This document shows, piece by piece, positions 46,379 to 54,725 of a stretch of 64,000 bases of DNA; within the stretch, counting starts at the first letter, position 1, and each line of letters opens with the position of its first letter. The stretch comes from Enterococcus lemanii (GTDB lineage: Bacteria; Bacillota; Bacilli; Lactobacillales; Enterococcaceae): positions 1 to 64,000 of the forward strand of contig NZ_JAFBFD010000004.1 in NCBI RefSeq assembly GCF_016909125.1, written 5' to 3'. The notes beneath the pieces are model-generated. The model was not told the DNA's origin. It was given only the letters and a program-made list of their open reading frames with translations, and ran no database searches. Made by a program: the position numbers and the translations under genes.

Positions 46379-46565
46379 GCCGTTCGGTGTGGTGGGGTGA
46401 GCGATGGTATCCCTTACCTGTGTAAAGAACTCTAGTTGAATCATATCATCTACAGGATTAGCAGATAAAAGACGGCCAATATTTCCTAGTTCTATTTATA
46501 TAAAGCTGAACATTGATATGAAAATAATGGTACTTAGTGTAAAATATTTATAGGGAGGGATAATT

Positions 46566-47096
46566 GTGACTTTAGCTGAACAATTAAAAATTAGTAGAAA
46601 AAATAAAGGTTTTTCTCAATCAGAAGTTGCTGAAATATTAAATATAACTCGTCAATCTGTTTCTAAATGGGAAACGGGAAAAGGCTATCCAGATATAGAT
46701 AATCTAGTATTACTGAGCAAGATATACGAAGTTTCTATTGACGAACTTTTACATGAAAACGAAATTTTAAAAAAGAAAACTAATGAAAATAACACAATTG
46801 TTGAAAGAAATAAGCATAAATTGGAAGAAATCCAGACTACTACTAAAGCTGATATGGAAAAGAAAGACGATAGTATTTTACTTTTAATTCTGTCTATTGT
46901 CTCTTGTCTTATTCCTTTTTTAGGTTTAGTCATTCCTATATTAATTTTGAAATCAAATAAAAAAACGAACAAGCACTATCATTTAATTAAAGTAATTTGC
47001 TTGTGTTGCTTCATAGTAAGTGGTTTTAATACTTTTATTTTTTTGAATGATACGATTTTTCATATTGGAGAAAAATCAATCCAATTAATCAAATGA
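46566..47096 (+). CDS. XRE-family regulator with C-terminal membrane helices
   Basis: A 176-residue protein: N-terminal helix-turn-helix (NKGFSQSEVAEILNITRQSVSKWETGKGYPDIDNLVLLS), a charged linker rich in Lys, Asn and Glu, then two predicted helices (ILLLILSIVSCLIPFLGLVIPILIL and KVICLCCFIVSGFNTFIFL). It starts at GTG after GGAGGG. The region from here to 48.6 kb looks more AT-rich and less like its neighbours in codon use, as often seen in acquired DNA. It is convergent with the DUF5626 gene, the stops being 4 bases apart. Confidence 0.85.
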   Translation: MTLAEQLKISRKNKGFSQSEVAEILNITRQSVSKWETGKGYPDIDNLVLLSKIYEVSIDELLHENEILKKKTNENNTIVERNKHKLEEIQTTTKADMEKKDDSILLLILSIVSCLIPFLGLVIPILILKSNKKTNKHYHLIKVICLCCFIVSGFNTFIFLNDTIFHIGEKSIQLIK

Positions 47097-47099
47097 TTT

Positions 47100-47570
47100 T
47101 TAAATGCCCGACACATTTAGGTTACTTCCTGAGACGCTTGCCTGCATGCCACTATAATAAGATATTCCCATCAATTTTCTTGTAATATGATATTTAGCTT
47201 GAGTATTATTTACTTTTTCTAATCGAGTGCTAGTGATCGAGCCCGTAATTGCTCTAGCTGTGCCAGAATGAACGGAAGTAATATTATTGTTAGAAATATT
47301 AATTTTGAAGGAGGCACTCCACGAAGCAAAAGAGGTGTACTCTACTAAATAGGTCCCATCTTGAATAGCATACGGTTTTCTTCCCTGATTTAACGAGGTG
47401 AGGACGACCAGAACTTCACCTTCTTTAGTTTGGATTGTTTGCTCTTGCCTACTGTCATTTGATAAATCAAATGAAGCAACTGCTTCTAAATGATTTTCCG
47501 TAGCATGAATAGGTAATGGGAATAATAAAAAGCAAACGATTGCAAATAAACTTAAAATATATTTTTTCAT
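47100..47570 (-). CDS. Secreted DUF5626 family protein
   Basis: A 156-residue protein with a clear signal peptide (KKYILSLFAIVCFLLFPLPIHA, cleavage after A). The mature part is beta-rich with a repeating aromatic pattern (YLVEYTSFASWSASFKINI, YYSGMQASVSGSNLNVSGI), typical of the DUF5626 group from memory. Function is unknown. ATG 47570 follows AAGGAG by about 7 bases; the ATG at 47576 sits against the RBS. Confidence 0.7.
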   Translation of the reverse strand: MKKYILSLFAIVCFLLFPLPIHATENHLEAVASFDLSNDSRQEQTIQTKEGEVLVVLTSLNQGRKPYAIQDGTYLVEYTSFASWSASFKINISNNNITSVHSGTARAITGSITSTRLEKVNNTQAKYHITRKLMGISYYSGMQASVSGSNLNVSGI

Positions 47571-47767
47571 ACTCATTCTCCTTCCGATTTATATAAATTA
47601 TTGTGTCAGCACTTGCTTTTTTTCTAGAAGCTATTTGTAGCCAGAGGGCAACGAATGGTTGCATCTTATATAGAACGAGTAAGATGACAATAATCAACTA
47701 TTACTTTCTTATGAAATCTTGTAAAAGGGATTATGGTTAATACATTAAAAAGAAAGAAGGTAATAAA

Positions 47768-48394
47768 ATGAAAAAAAGTTTTGTTTTGAGTATGATTGCT
47801 GTAATATTAGCTTCAGCTACTCTTCCAAGTATTGGTGGTATGATTGCATACGCAGATGATATGCGTTCATTAGAAAGTGTCGCACCTGTAGCTGTTACGC
47901 AGTATAAACCAACATCTGTGATTAATGTAGTAGAACCTTATGTAGAGGTAACGAATGATGGTAAAATTGAATTGCAAAACGTTCCTACTTCGGTTTATGA
48001 AGAATATCAATTAGACCAATTGCAAGAACATTTTAATCGTTTAAATGCAGAAGTTGATGCAGGAAATATTAGAATCAATAATGATTTATCCATTGCTACT
48101 ATTGGAATTTCTCCTAGAACGGTTCATGGAACATGGACGTATCACTGGTGGGGTTATGATCAATATTTTGATAATCAAAGAGCTCAACGATTTTCAGCTA
48201 ATTGCTATTCTGTCGCTGCTGGTGCCACATTAGTTACTGGGATTGGAGCATGGTTTCCACCAGTTAGTTTTGTTGGAGTTGCTCAAGCTGCTTATTGGAC
48301 ATTGGTCGGTTCACGGGTAGACTATAACAATTTAGGAAATGGCGTATATATTGGGGTTACTTGGGCAGCTATATTTAATGTAGAACCTTTATAG
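47768..48394 (+). CDS. Secreted protein with Trp/Gly-rich hydrophobic C-terminal domain
   Basis: A 208-residue protein I cannot assign. The signal peptide ends near ASATLPSIGGMIAYA, with the mature protein starting at DDMRS. A polar region (about 30-115) precedes a compact hydrophobic domain starting TWTYHWWGYDQYFDNQRAQ and ending GVYIGVTWAAIFNVEPL, with Trp, Gly and Tyr throughout. The gene is followed after 19 bases by a 61-residue membrane protein. A secreted hydrophobic toxin-like or bacteriocin-like role with the small protein as immunity is a guess from layout only. GAAGG precedes the ATG. Confidence 0.7.
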   Translation: MKKSFVLSMIAVILASATLPSIGGMIAYADDMRSLESVAPVAVTQYKPTSVINVVEPYVEVTNDGKIELQNVPTSVYEEYQLDQLQEHFNRLNAEVDAGNIRINNDLSIATIGISPRTVHGTWTYHWWGYDQYFDNQRAQRFSANCYSVAAGATLVTGIGAWFPPVSFVGVAQAAYWTLVGSRVDYNNLGNGVYIGVTWAAIFNVEPL

Positions 48395-48413
48395 TCAAGA
48401 AAGGCAGGTTTAT

Positions 48414-48599
48414 ATGAACTCAAATGTAGTGATCGTTATATGTATACTTCTTATGCTCTTAGGCTTTGGTTATCTTTTAATGTATCTTCATAAAAAGAAA
48501 AAAGGGACTGAAAATGAATCTAGATATAAAATTACTTTTATGATTTTATTTCTACTGCTAATCGTTCCCTTGACTTATGTATGGTTTGGAAATAGATAA
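48414..48599 (+). CDS. Small two-helix membrane protein (61 residues)
   Basis: Hydrophobic segments VVIVICILLMLLGFGYLLMYL and ITFMILFLLLIVPLTYVWF flank a short basic loop (KKKKGTENESRYK). Size and layout resemble immunity proteins of small bacteriocins. AAAGGCAGG precedes the ATG. It has no recognised family and is co-transcribed with the preceding secreted protein. Confidence 0.65.
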   Translation: MNSNVVIVICILLMLLGFGYLLMYLHKKKKGTENESRYKITFMILFLLLIVPLTYVWFGNR

Positions 48600-48770
48600 A
48601 AAATGATTTCTCTTTTAAAGGGGTTATAAGTGAGAAATAGCCCCTCGAAAAACTTGCGAAAACAAGTTCCTTCTAGTAAAAAATTCTAGCTCTTTGTCAA
48701 ATAGGACTGATGGCTAAAATCGAGGGGTCTATCACTAGAAAGTTATTTTCTGTGATAGGTCTCTTTTTCG
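48600..48770 (+). other. Intergenic region with hairpins after the secreted-protein pair
   Basis: GGGGTTAT/ATAGCCCC (about 48620-48644) forms a small hairpin. CCCCTCGA (48641-48648) is inverted as TCGAGGGG (48720-48727). CTATCAC...GTGATAG followed by CTCTTTTT (48727-48767) looks like a rho-independent terminator. It also abuts the 3' end of the ISL3-like relic on the other strand, so it could be an old element end. Confidence 0.5.
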
Positions 48771-49015
48771 TTATTTTATATTGATTAATCCGTTCATTAA
48801 AAAAATTATAGTTCGCATATTTCATAAGATTTAAAGCCGTAAGACACCTATTTTAATGTTTTAATATGGGTGTTTTTCGCTTCTGTTTTTCCGATAAAAT
48901 AAGAATAGATTAGGGCATTTCGAATCCTTTAGTCATGATTTTCAAGGTTTTGAATGGCGTGTCGGAGTTCAGGATAAAGTGCATGAGACATTGTTCGAAT
49001 CGTATAAAAAATAAA
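48771..49015 (-). mobile_element. Decayed ISL3-like transposase relic (C-terminal end)
   Basis: The minus strand reads, with stops and a shift, LYPELRHAIQNLENHD, then RIRNALIYSYFIGKTEAKNTHIKTLK, a stop, VSYGFKSYEICEL, and in another frame FLMNGLINIK ending at TAA (48771-48773). This matches the end of ISL3-family transposases as I remember it (GKTEAKN-IKTLKRVSYGF). It is non-functional. The plus strand has no gene here. Confidence 0.55.
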
Positions 49016-49112
49016 TCGGTGTTCATGAACGGTATGTTTTTTATATTAATCAAAAAATAGGGCTGAGAAATTATTTTTAACTTCTTCCGCCCTATTAATT
49101 ATGGAATCTAAT

Positions 49113-49352
49113 AAGTGCCAGACTTTTAACGATTGAACACAGAAAATCGTGCACTTTTATCAATGTTGGAGGCTTCCAACGCATAAGCCATAAATTTATC
49201 CGCACCTTTTTTTGCAGATTTTGATCAACTTGTTAGTTTAAAAATAAACCCTGAAAATCGTTGGATTAAAAAAGTGGCTCGTATTCCTTGGGCAGAACTA
49301 GAAAAGAAATACGCTAAATAAAAAAGGCAATGTTGTGCAACTTCTACGAATG
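49113..49352 (+). mobile_element. Decayed IS1182/IS5-like transposase relic, second copy
   Basis: It is homologous to 4982-5225. A readable stretch DFDQLVSLKINPENRW, then IKKVARIPWAELEKKYAK, ends at TAA near 49319-49321, followed by a further GTTGTGCAACTTCTACGAATG match. Upstream bases also match (AAGTGCCAGACTTTTAACG). No start codon or inverted repeat is evident. It is a truncated relic. Confidence 0.6.
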
Positions 49353-49475
49353 ACTTTGAGTGTCTTTGATTTTAAAATAAAAATTAGAGCAATCGCCCGA
49401 TAAAAGCTCTATTTTTTTGTCGTCTAATTCTGCAAGAAAAGATAGTGAATAGTCAAAAACTGATATTTAACTTAA

Positions 49476-49489
49476 TGTAAGCGTTTGAT
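49476..49489 (+). promoter_or_regulatory. cre-like site upstream of GH105
   Basis: TGTAAGCGTTTGAT shares the exact TGTAAGCGTTT core of the sites at 13492 and 57060. It matches 11 of 14 cre positions and lies 37 bases before the GH105 start. Confidence 0.45.
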
Positions 49490-49525
49490 AAACTAGGGTT
49501 AAGAATAACAAGGAGTGTGTAAGGA

Positions 49526-50629
49526 ATGATTATTAAAGAAAAAATTTTTGTGGAAAAAGAAATTGTAGAAGAAAAAATTGATTTAATGATGGATAATTTA
49601 ACCACGATTAAAGATAGTGGCGAATTTTTACTTGATTTTGATGGCTTGAAGGTCGACGACAAAAGCTGGACGGTTTGGAATTGGCCACAAGGAGTGGGGT
49701 TATACGGAATTTATAAAAATTACCGTCATACGAAAAGTCCGAAAGCTTTAAAAATAGTAAACGACTGGTTTGAAGAACGGATGCTTGAAGGTGCGCCACC
49801 AAAAAACGTAAATACCATGGCTCCTCTGTTAACAATGGCTTATTTATATGAAGATACGCAAGATTCTCGTTATATTCCTTATTTAGAACAATGGGCTCAA
49901 TGGGTAATGAAAGAAATGCCGCGTACAAAAGACAATGGCTTGCAACACGCGACTTATGGGCCTGAAAACAAAAATCAATTGTGGGATGATACGTTGATGA
50001 TGACGGTCTTACCTTTAGCTAAAATCGGAAAGCTTTTAAACCGCCAAGACTACATTGAAGAAGCGATCCATCAATTCTTAATTCATATTAAATACTTAAT
50101 GGATAAGAAAACGGGGCTATGGTATCACGGTTGGACCTTTGAAGGCAATCATAACTATGCGGAAGCTTTATGGGCAAGAGGGAATTGTTGGATTACCATC
50201 GCGATTCCTGAGATAATTGAAATTTTAGAGTTAGAAGAAGGCGATGCTTTTCGGACATTTTTATTAGCGACACTGGAAGCGCAAGTCCATTCGCTAAAAC
50301 AATACCAACATACTTCAGGGTTATGGCATACTTTAATTAACGATCCGACTTCTTATTTAGAGTCTTCAGCAACGGCCGGTTTCGCTTATGGTATTTTAAA
50401 ATCTGTTCATAAAGGTTACTTGCCTGCTTCTTATAAAGAAGTTGCTTATCAAGCAATTGCAGGATTACTAGAGAAAATTGATGCAACTGGAGAAGTCCAA
50501 CAAGTTTCAATTGGAACGGGTATGGGAGAAGATCTTGATTTTTATCGCAATATTGGGATGACGGCTATGCCATACGGTCAATCGTTAACCGTCCTTTGTT
50601 TAACAGAACTTCTCGTTTCTTTTTGTTAA
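49526..50629 (+). CDS. GH105 unsaturated rhamnogalacturonyl hydrolase
   Basis: A 367-residue cytoplasmic GH105 enzyme of YteR type. It removes the unsaturated galacturonic acid from rhamnogalacturonan disaccharides produced by lyases. Blocks: VWNWPQGVGLYGIY, NTMAPLLTMAYLYE, the catalytic-aspartate motif WDDTLMM (D154/D155), YHGWTFEGNHNYAEALWARGNCW, and SIGTGMGEDLDFYRN. AGGAGTG precedes the ATG. It heads the RG-I module and is convergent with an AraC gene. Confidence 0.93.
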   Translation: MIIKEKIFVEKEIVEEKIDLMMDNLTTIKDSGEFLLDFDGLKVDDKSWTVWNWPQGVGLYGIYKNYRHTKSPKALKIVNDWFEERMLEGAPPKNVNTMAPLLTMAYLYEDTQDSRYIPYLEQWAQWVMKEMPRTKDNGLQHATYGPENKNQLWDDTLMMTVLPLAKIGKLLNRQDYIEEAIHQFLIHIKYLMDKKTGLWYHGWTFEGNHNYAEALWARGNCWITIAIPEIIEILELEEGDAFRTFLLATLEAQVHSLKQYQHTSGLWHTLINDPTSYLESSATAGFAYGILKSVHKGYLPASYKEVAYQAIAGLLEKIDATGEVQQVSIGTGMGEDLDFYRNIGMTAMPYGQSLTVLCLTELLVSFC

Positions 50630-50650
50630 AACGAGAAGCCACTCGAAAAA

Positions 50651-51526
50651 TTAATGGTGCTCAAACTGAATAAACGTGCTTTCTTTTTTTATAAATTCTT
50701 TTGGTGTCATGTCAAACTCTTGCTTAAAACTTCGTAAAAAATGAGTGTAAGAACGAAAACCACAAGCTAAATAAACTTCTGTCGCAAGTTTATTTTTGCG
50801 TAGTAATTGTTTACTGTAAAGTAAGCGTTTTTTAAGGACGTATTGATGAAAGGTAAACCCTGTCTGACGTTTAAATTCCCGCGATAAATAGTATTTACTA
50901 TGAAAGAACGTTTGTGCAACGGTATCTAAGGACAAATCATTGGCCAAGTTATTTGAAACATAAATCATGAGATCTTGAATCAGTACAGAGTTAGCGGTTT
51001 CAATAGGAAGTACGTTTTTAGCTTGGCGAATAGCTAAGCGGTTAAAGAAAACCATTAATTCAATAAAGGCTTGGTGATACAAAAGGTCTGCCCCGAAATC
51101 TTGGGTAGGTGGTTCGTCAAAACGCTTTAAATAATGGCGCAGTTCATTCACATCACTATCTAAGACTTGGCTATGCGGTTGACCAAATGCTTTGAAGCAC
51201 TGTTCTAAAGGGCTTTGTGAACTCGTGTGCTTTTTTAAGTATTCTGCTGTTACAAAAATGTATGTCCGTTCTAATTTAGCCGTCGTTTGTCTAACAAGGC
51301 GGTGCAAGTCATTGTAATGAATAAATAGGATACTTCCAGGCTTTAAGTGGTACTCTTTGCCATCCAAATAAAAAATACTCTCGCCATCAAGCGTGCAATT
51401 GATTTCGTAAAAATCATGATAGTGATAAAGTGTTTTATCGGCTTTCACTTCATCTTTTACGTGAAAAATTTCAAAAGTATTTGAAAGCATCGTATTGGCT
51501 GCTTGGTTGGGTAAAGTTTTTTTCAT
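50651..51526 (-). CDS. AraC family transcriptional regulator
   Basis: A 291-residue regulator. The cupin effector domain (FYEINCTLDGESIFYLDGKEYHLKPGSILFIHYNDLHRLV) precedes the C-terminal AraC domain (LDTVAQTFFHSKYYLSREFKRQTGFTFHQYVLKKRL, ACGFRSYTHFLRSFKQEFDMTPKEF). ATG 51526 follows GGAGGT; the upstream in-frame start at 51610 is 28 residues longer and lacks an RBS. It is divergent from rhaM and convergent to GH105, and probably activates one or both. Confidence 0.9.
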   Translation of the reverse strand: MKKTLPNQAANTMLSNTFEIFHVKDEVKADKTLYHYHDFYEINCTLDGESIFYLDGKEYHLKPGSILFIHYNDLHRLVRQTTAKLERTYIFVTAEYLKKHTSSQSPLEQCFKAFGQPHSQVLDSDVNELRHYLKRFDEPPTQDFGADLLYHQAFIELMVFFNRLAIRQAKNVLPIETANSVLIQDLMIYVSNNLANDLSLDTVAQTFFHSKYYLSREFKRQTGFTFHQYVLKKRLLYSKQLLRKNKLATEVYLACGFRSYTHFLRSFKQEFDMTPKEFIKKESTFIQFEHH

Positions 51527-51636
51527 CGAATCGACCTCCTTTTTCTCTTCATTATAAGTTGAAAAAGAAGAAGGAGCAAGATTTGCTAGTTTTTCATTCA
51601 TCACAAACAAATAAAGTATACGAGGAGAAAATGGCT

Positions 51637-51966
51637 ATGATTAAAAAAATGTTTAAAATGCAACTATTACCAGGTTTTAAAGAAGAATACGAAAAACGGC
51701 ATCAACTGCTTTGGCCGGAAATGCGTGAAGCGCTGAAAGAACATGGTGCCAAACACTACGTCATTTATCTAGATGAAGCAACCAATGCCTTAATCGGTTA
51801 TTTGGAAATTGAGGAAGAAGAAAGATGGCAAAAAATGAAAGATACAGCGATTAATCGCAAATGGTGGGACTATATGGCAGATATTATGGAAACCAACCCA
51901 GATCATTCTCCAATTACACAAGATTTAGTCGAAGTGTTCAGTTTATATGAAAAAGAAAAGAGATAG
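51637..51966 (+). CDS. rhaM: L-rhamnose mutarotase
   Basis: A 109-residue protein of the RhaM family, interconverting rhamnose anomers for the rhamnose pathway. Family blocks: KMFKMQLLPGFKEEYEKRHQLLWPEM, YVIYLDEATNALIGYLEI, and KWWDYMADIMETNPDHSP. ATG 51637 follows GAGGAG (51622-51627) by 9 bases; ATG 51631 is too close. It fits release of rhamnose from RG-I. Confidence 0.93.
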   Translation: MIKKMFKMQLLPGFKEEYEKRHQLLWPEMREALKEHGAKHYVIYLDEATNALIGYLEIEEEERWQKMKDTAINRKWWDYMADIMETNPDHSPITQDLVEVFSLYEKEKR

Positions 51967-51999
51967 ATTTGTTAAGAGAAAAAAATGGAGGAATAAAAA

Positions 52000-54636
52000 A
52001 TGAGACTTTTATTAGCCGGTGATTCAACGGTTGCGAAATATCAAGGACGATATGGGGAAATGACTGGGTGGGGTGAGGCTTTAGAAACGCTTTTAGTTGA
52101 AAAATATCCGGAGCTAACCGTCTTAAATTTTGCTAAAGCCGGCGCCAGTACGCGTTCATTTGAAGAAGAAGGACTTTTTGCTCAACTTATTGCGCAAGTA
52201 GAACCAACGGATTTGGTACTGATTCAGTTTGGCCACAACGACCAAAACCCAACGAAAAAAGTCCCGATGAATGATTATTTTCATTTTATCAAACGATGGA
52301 TTCACCAAATTAAAGAAAAAGGTGGGCAAGCCATTTTATGTACCCCGGTTGAACGTCGACATTTCGTTTCTGGTGAACAACAAGCCACGTTAAAAGAATA
52401 TGAACGTGTCCTTCGCCGTTTAGCCAAAGAAGAAGAGGTTACGCTTTTACCGTTAAACCGCTATACCAATCAACTGTATCAACGCTTAGGAGAAAGAAAA
52501 AGTCGTGCGCTATTTATTCATCCAGCGCCAGGAGATGTTGTTTTTCCAGTTGGTAGTGTAGACGACACGCATTTTTCAACAGTCGGTGCGGCTCAAGTTG
52601 CGCGGTATGTTTGCTTACGTCTCGCCGATTTTTTATCAACCGCTCCATTATTCAATCAATATTATTACGGTGCTTGTATGTATCCAGAAGTTTGGTCAAA
52701 AGAAGTGATGGAAACCGACGTGAAGCATTTACAAGCATTAAAGATGAACTTTGCACGTATTGGTGAGTTTGTTTGGAGTGCACTTGAGCCAGAAGAAGGG
52801 CAGTACGATTTTACTTTATTAGAAGAAGCTTTAACTTTATATCAAGAAAATGGGATTGATGTTTGCCTTTGTATTCCAACGCCAACGCCGCCAAGATGGT
52901 TGACCTATGAACACCCAGAACGCTTGATTACTAATATTGATGGTACAAAAATGGTTCATGGTTCGCGCCAACATGTTTGTACAAATAATGCTTACTTCCG
53001 AGAAAAAGCTTATCAACTAACGCAAAAAATTGCTGCTTTTTCAAAAAAATACGAGAACGTCATCGCGATCCAGTTAGACAATGAATTTAAATGCCACGTT
53101 GACCTATGCTACTGCGATACTTGCCAAGCGAGATGGCACGAGTGGTTAGCAGAAGAATATTTAGAAATCGAAAACTTAAATGCTGCTTGGGGAACAAAAA
53201 TTTGGAGTGAGGAATATCGTTCGTTTGCAGAGGTCGTTTTACCCAAAACAACCCCATTTCTTCATCATGCGTCGCTAATGAATGCATTTCGTCGTTTTAC
53301 AGCCGAAACGTTAAATGAATTCGCCCATGAATTGACCCATTGCATCCGAATTGAAACGGATTTACCTGTCACGCATAATACGTCATTTGGCTTTAACTTG
53401 TTAAATGAAGAATTATTTTCCGAACTAGATGTCGTTGGTTTTGATACATACCCAGCCGCATCAAATTATCCAGCCTTTTTACTGAACATGGACACTTGGC
53501 GCAATGTAAAGAAAAATCAACAAGACATGCTTTTGTTAGAAACGAGCACCTCTCACGCAGGGCATCTTGAAAATTACGTTCAACCACACCCTGCAGGCTA
53601 TTTAGTAAATGAGGTCTTTACAGGTTTTGCGGGCGGCTTAAAATCATTTAGTTATTGGCATTTTAGAGGGCATCGTTATGGCGTAGAGCAACCACATAGT
53701 TGTGTCGTCACGGCATGGGGCGAGCCTGATAAAGGTTATGAAGACGTCAAAAAAAGCGGCGAACTCATTGAAAAAATGAGGCCTTTCTTAGAACAGAGCA
53801 CTTTTGTTCCATCCAAGATTGCCATTGTTTATTCGGATCACGCCAAAAGACATTACAATGTTGAATCCGGTGGCATTTATCAACACCGTAGTTTAGTGAC
53901 GGATTGTTTTGCTAGTTTGATTTACCAAGGAATTCAAGCAGAAGTCATTCAGGAAACGAGTGATTTTTCTACGTTTGATCTTTTAATGATTCCTTTTGTC
54001 CGCCACTTATCGCCAATCCTATTAGAAAAAATCAAAGCATTTGTTCAACAAGGCGGCAAATTAATCTTAGGACCGATGACCGGCGATCGTACAGAAGAAC
54101 TAGCGTGGCCCAAAACAAATGGCTTAGACATTTTGGGTGAGTGGTTAGAAATAAAAAACGTTACCCAGTATGTAGCCAATGACACCGTAGATTATATGAC
54201 TTATGAGAATCAAAAAGCACCTTTATCCGGACTTTTAACCACTTTTTCTGTAGGAGAAACTTGGGAAACGCTCGCCCAAACAAATGAAGGAAAAACAATT
54301 TTAGCAACGAAAAAACAAGGAAAAGGGAGTGTGACTTACATCGGTGGCTTGCCGAAAAATTACACTGATAACCCACTTTGGCAAGCGTACTTGGCAAAAG
54401 AAATTGCCCCGTTTGAAAAATCAGCGTCTTCTATTTCTTTAAACAAAGGATTAGTAAAATATTGCCGCGAGACAAAGACCCACTTGCAAATTTACCTAGC
54501 GAATATGACCGGCAAAGAAGAAAACTTCACACTTCATAAGGATGCGATTGATTTATTGACGGGGGTGAGGTATTGTAAAGAAAAACACAATGTATTGCCT
54601 TATGGTCATCATATCTTGGCAATAGAAAAAGATTAA
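52000..54636 (+). CDS. Fusion enzyme: CE12-type acetylesterase plus GH42 beta-galactosidase
   Basis: An 878-residue two-domain protein. Residues 1 to about 220 are an SGNH/CE12 rhamnogalacturonan acetylesterase: GDSTVA (S9 nucleophile), GASTRSF, QFGHNDQNP and DDTHFST (D188, H191). Residues about 225-878 are a full GH42: YYYGACMYPEVWSKE, IGEFVWSALEPEEG, CTNNAYF, acid/base in LDNEFKCH (E362) with the CYCDTC cysteine group, VVGFDTYPAA, and nucleophile in LLLETSTS (E514). Both active sites are complete. It should deacetylate RG-I and release galactose from its side chains in the cytoplasm. GGAGG precedes the ATG, 33 bases after rhaM. No frameshift or stop lies between the parts. Confidence 0.92.
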   Translation: MRLLLAGDSTVAKYQGRYGEMTGWGEALETLLVEKYPELTVLNFAKAGASTRSFEEEGLFAQLIAQVEPTDLVLIQFGHNDQNPTKKVPMNDYFHFIKRWIHQIKEKGGQAILCTPVERRHFVSGEQQATLKEYERVLRRLAKEEEVTLLPLNRYTNQLYQRLGERKSRALFIHPAPGDVVFPVGSVDDTHFSTVGAAQVARYVCLRLADFLSTAPLFNQYYYGACMYPEVWSKEVMETDVKHLQALKMNFARIGEFVWSALEPEEGQYDFTLLEEALTLYQENGIDVCLCIPTPTPPRWLTYEHPERLITNIDGTKMVHGSRQHVCTNNAYFREKAYQLTQKIAAFSKKYENVIAIQLDNEFKCHVDLCYCDTCQARWHEWLAEEYLEIENLNAAWGTKIWSEEYRSFAEVVLPKTTPFLHHASLMNAFRRFTAETLNEFAHELTHCIRIETDLPVTHNTSFGFNLLNEELFSELDVVGFDTYPAASNYPAFLLNMDTWRNVKKNQQDMLLLETSTSHAGHLENYVQPHPAGYLVNEVFTGFAGGLKSFSYWHFRGHRYGVEQPHSCVVTAWGEPDKGYEDVKKSGELIEKMRPFLEQSTFVPSKIAIVYSDHAKRHYNVESGGIYQHRSLVTDCFASLIYQGIQAEVIQETSDFSTFDLLMIPFVRHLSPILLEKIKAFVQQGGKLILGPMTGDRTEELAWPKTNGLDILGEWLEIKNVTQYVANDTVDYMTYENQKAPLSGLLTTFSVGETWETLAQTNEGKTILATKKQGKGSVTYIGGLPKNYTDNPLWQAYLAKEIAPFEKSASSISLNKGLVKYCRETKTHLQIYLANMTGKEENFTLHKDAIDLLTGVRYCKEKHNVLPYGHHILAIEKD

Positions 54637-54725
54637 ATACGAATAAAATCATAAATCATAAGAGAATCTTATTTATAAGAAAGACTTACTAAATAGCGAA
54701 GGAATTTGAGGAGGAGTCGTTAAAA

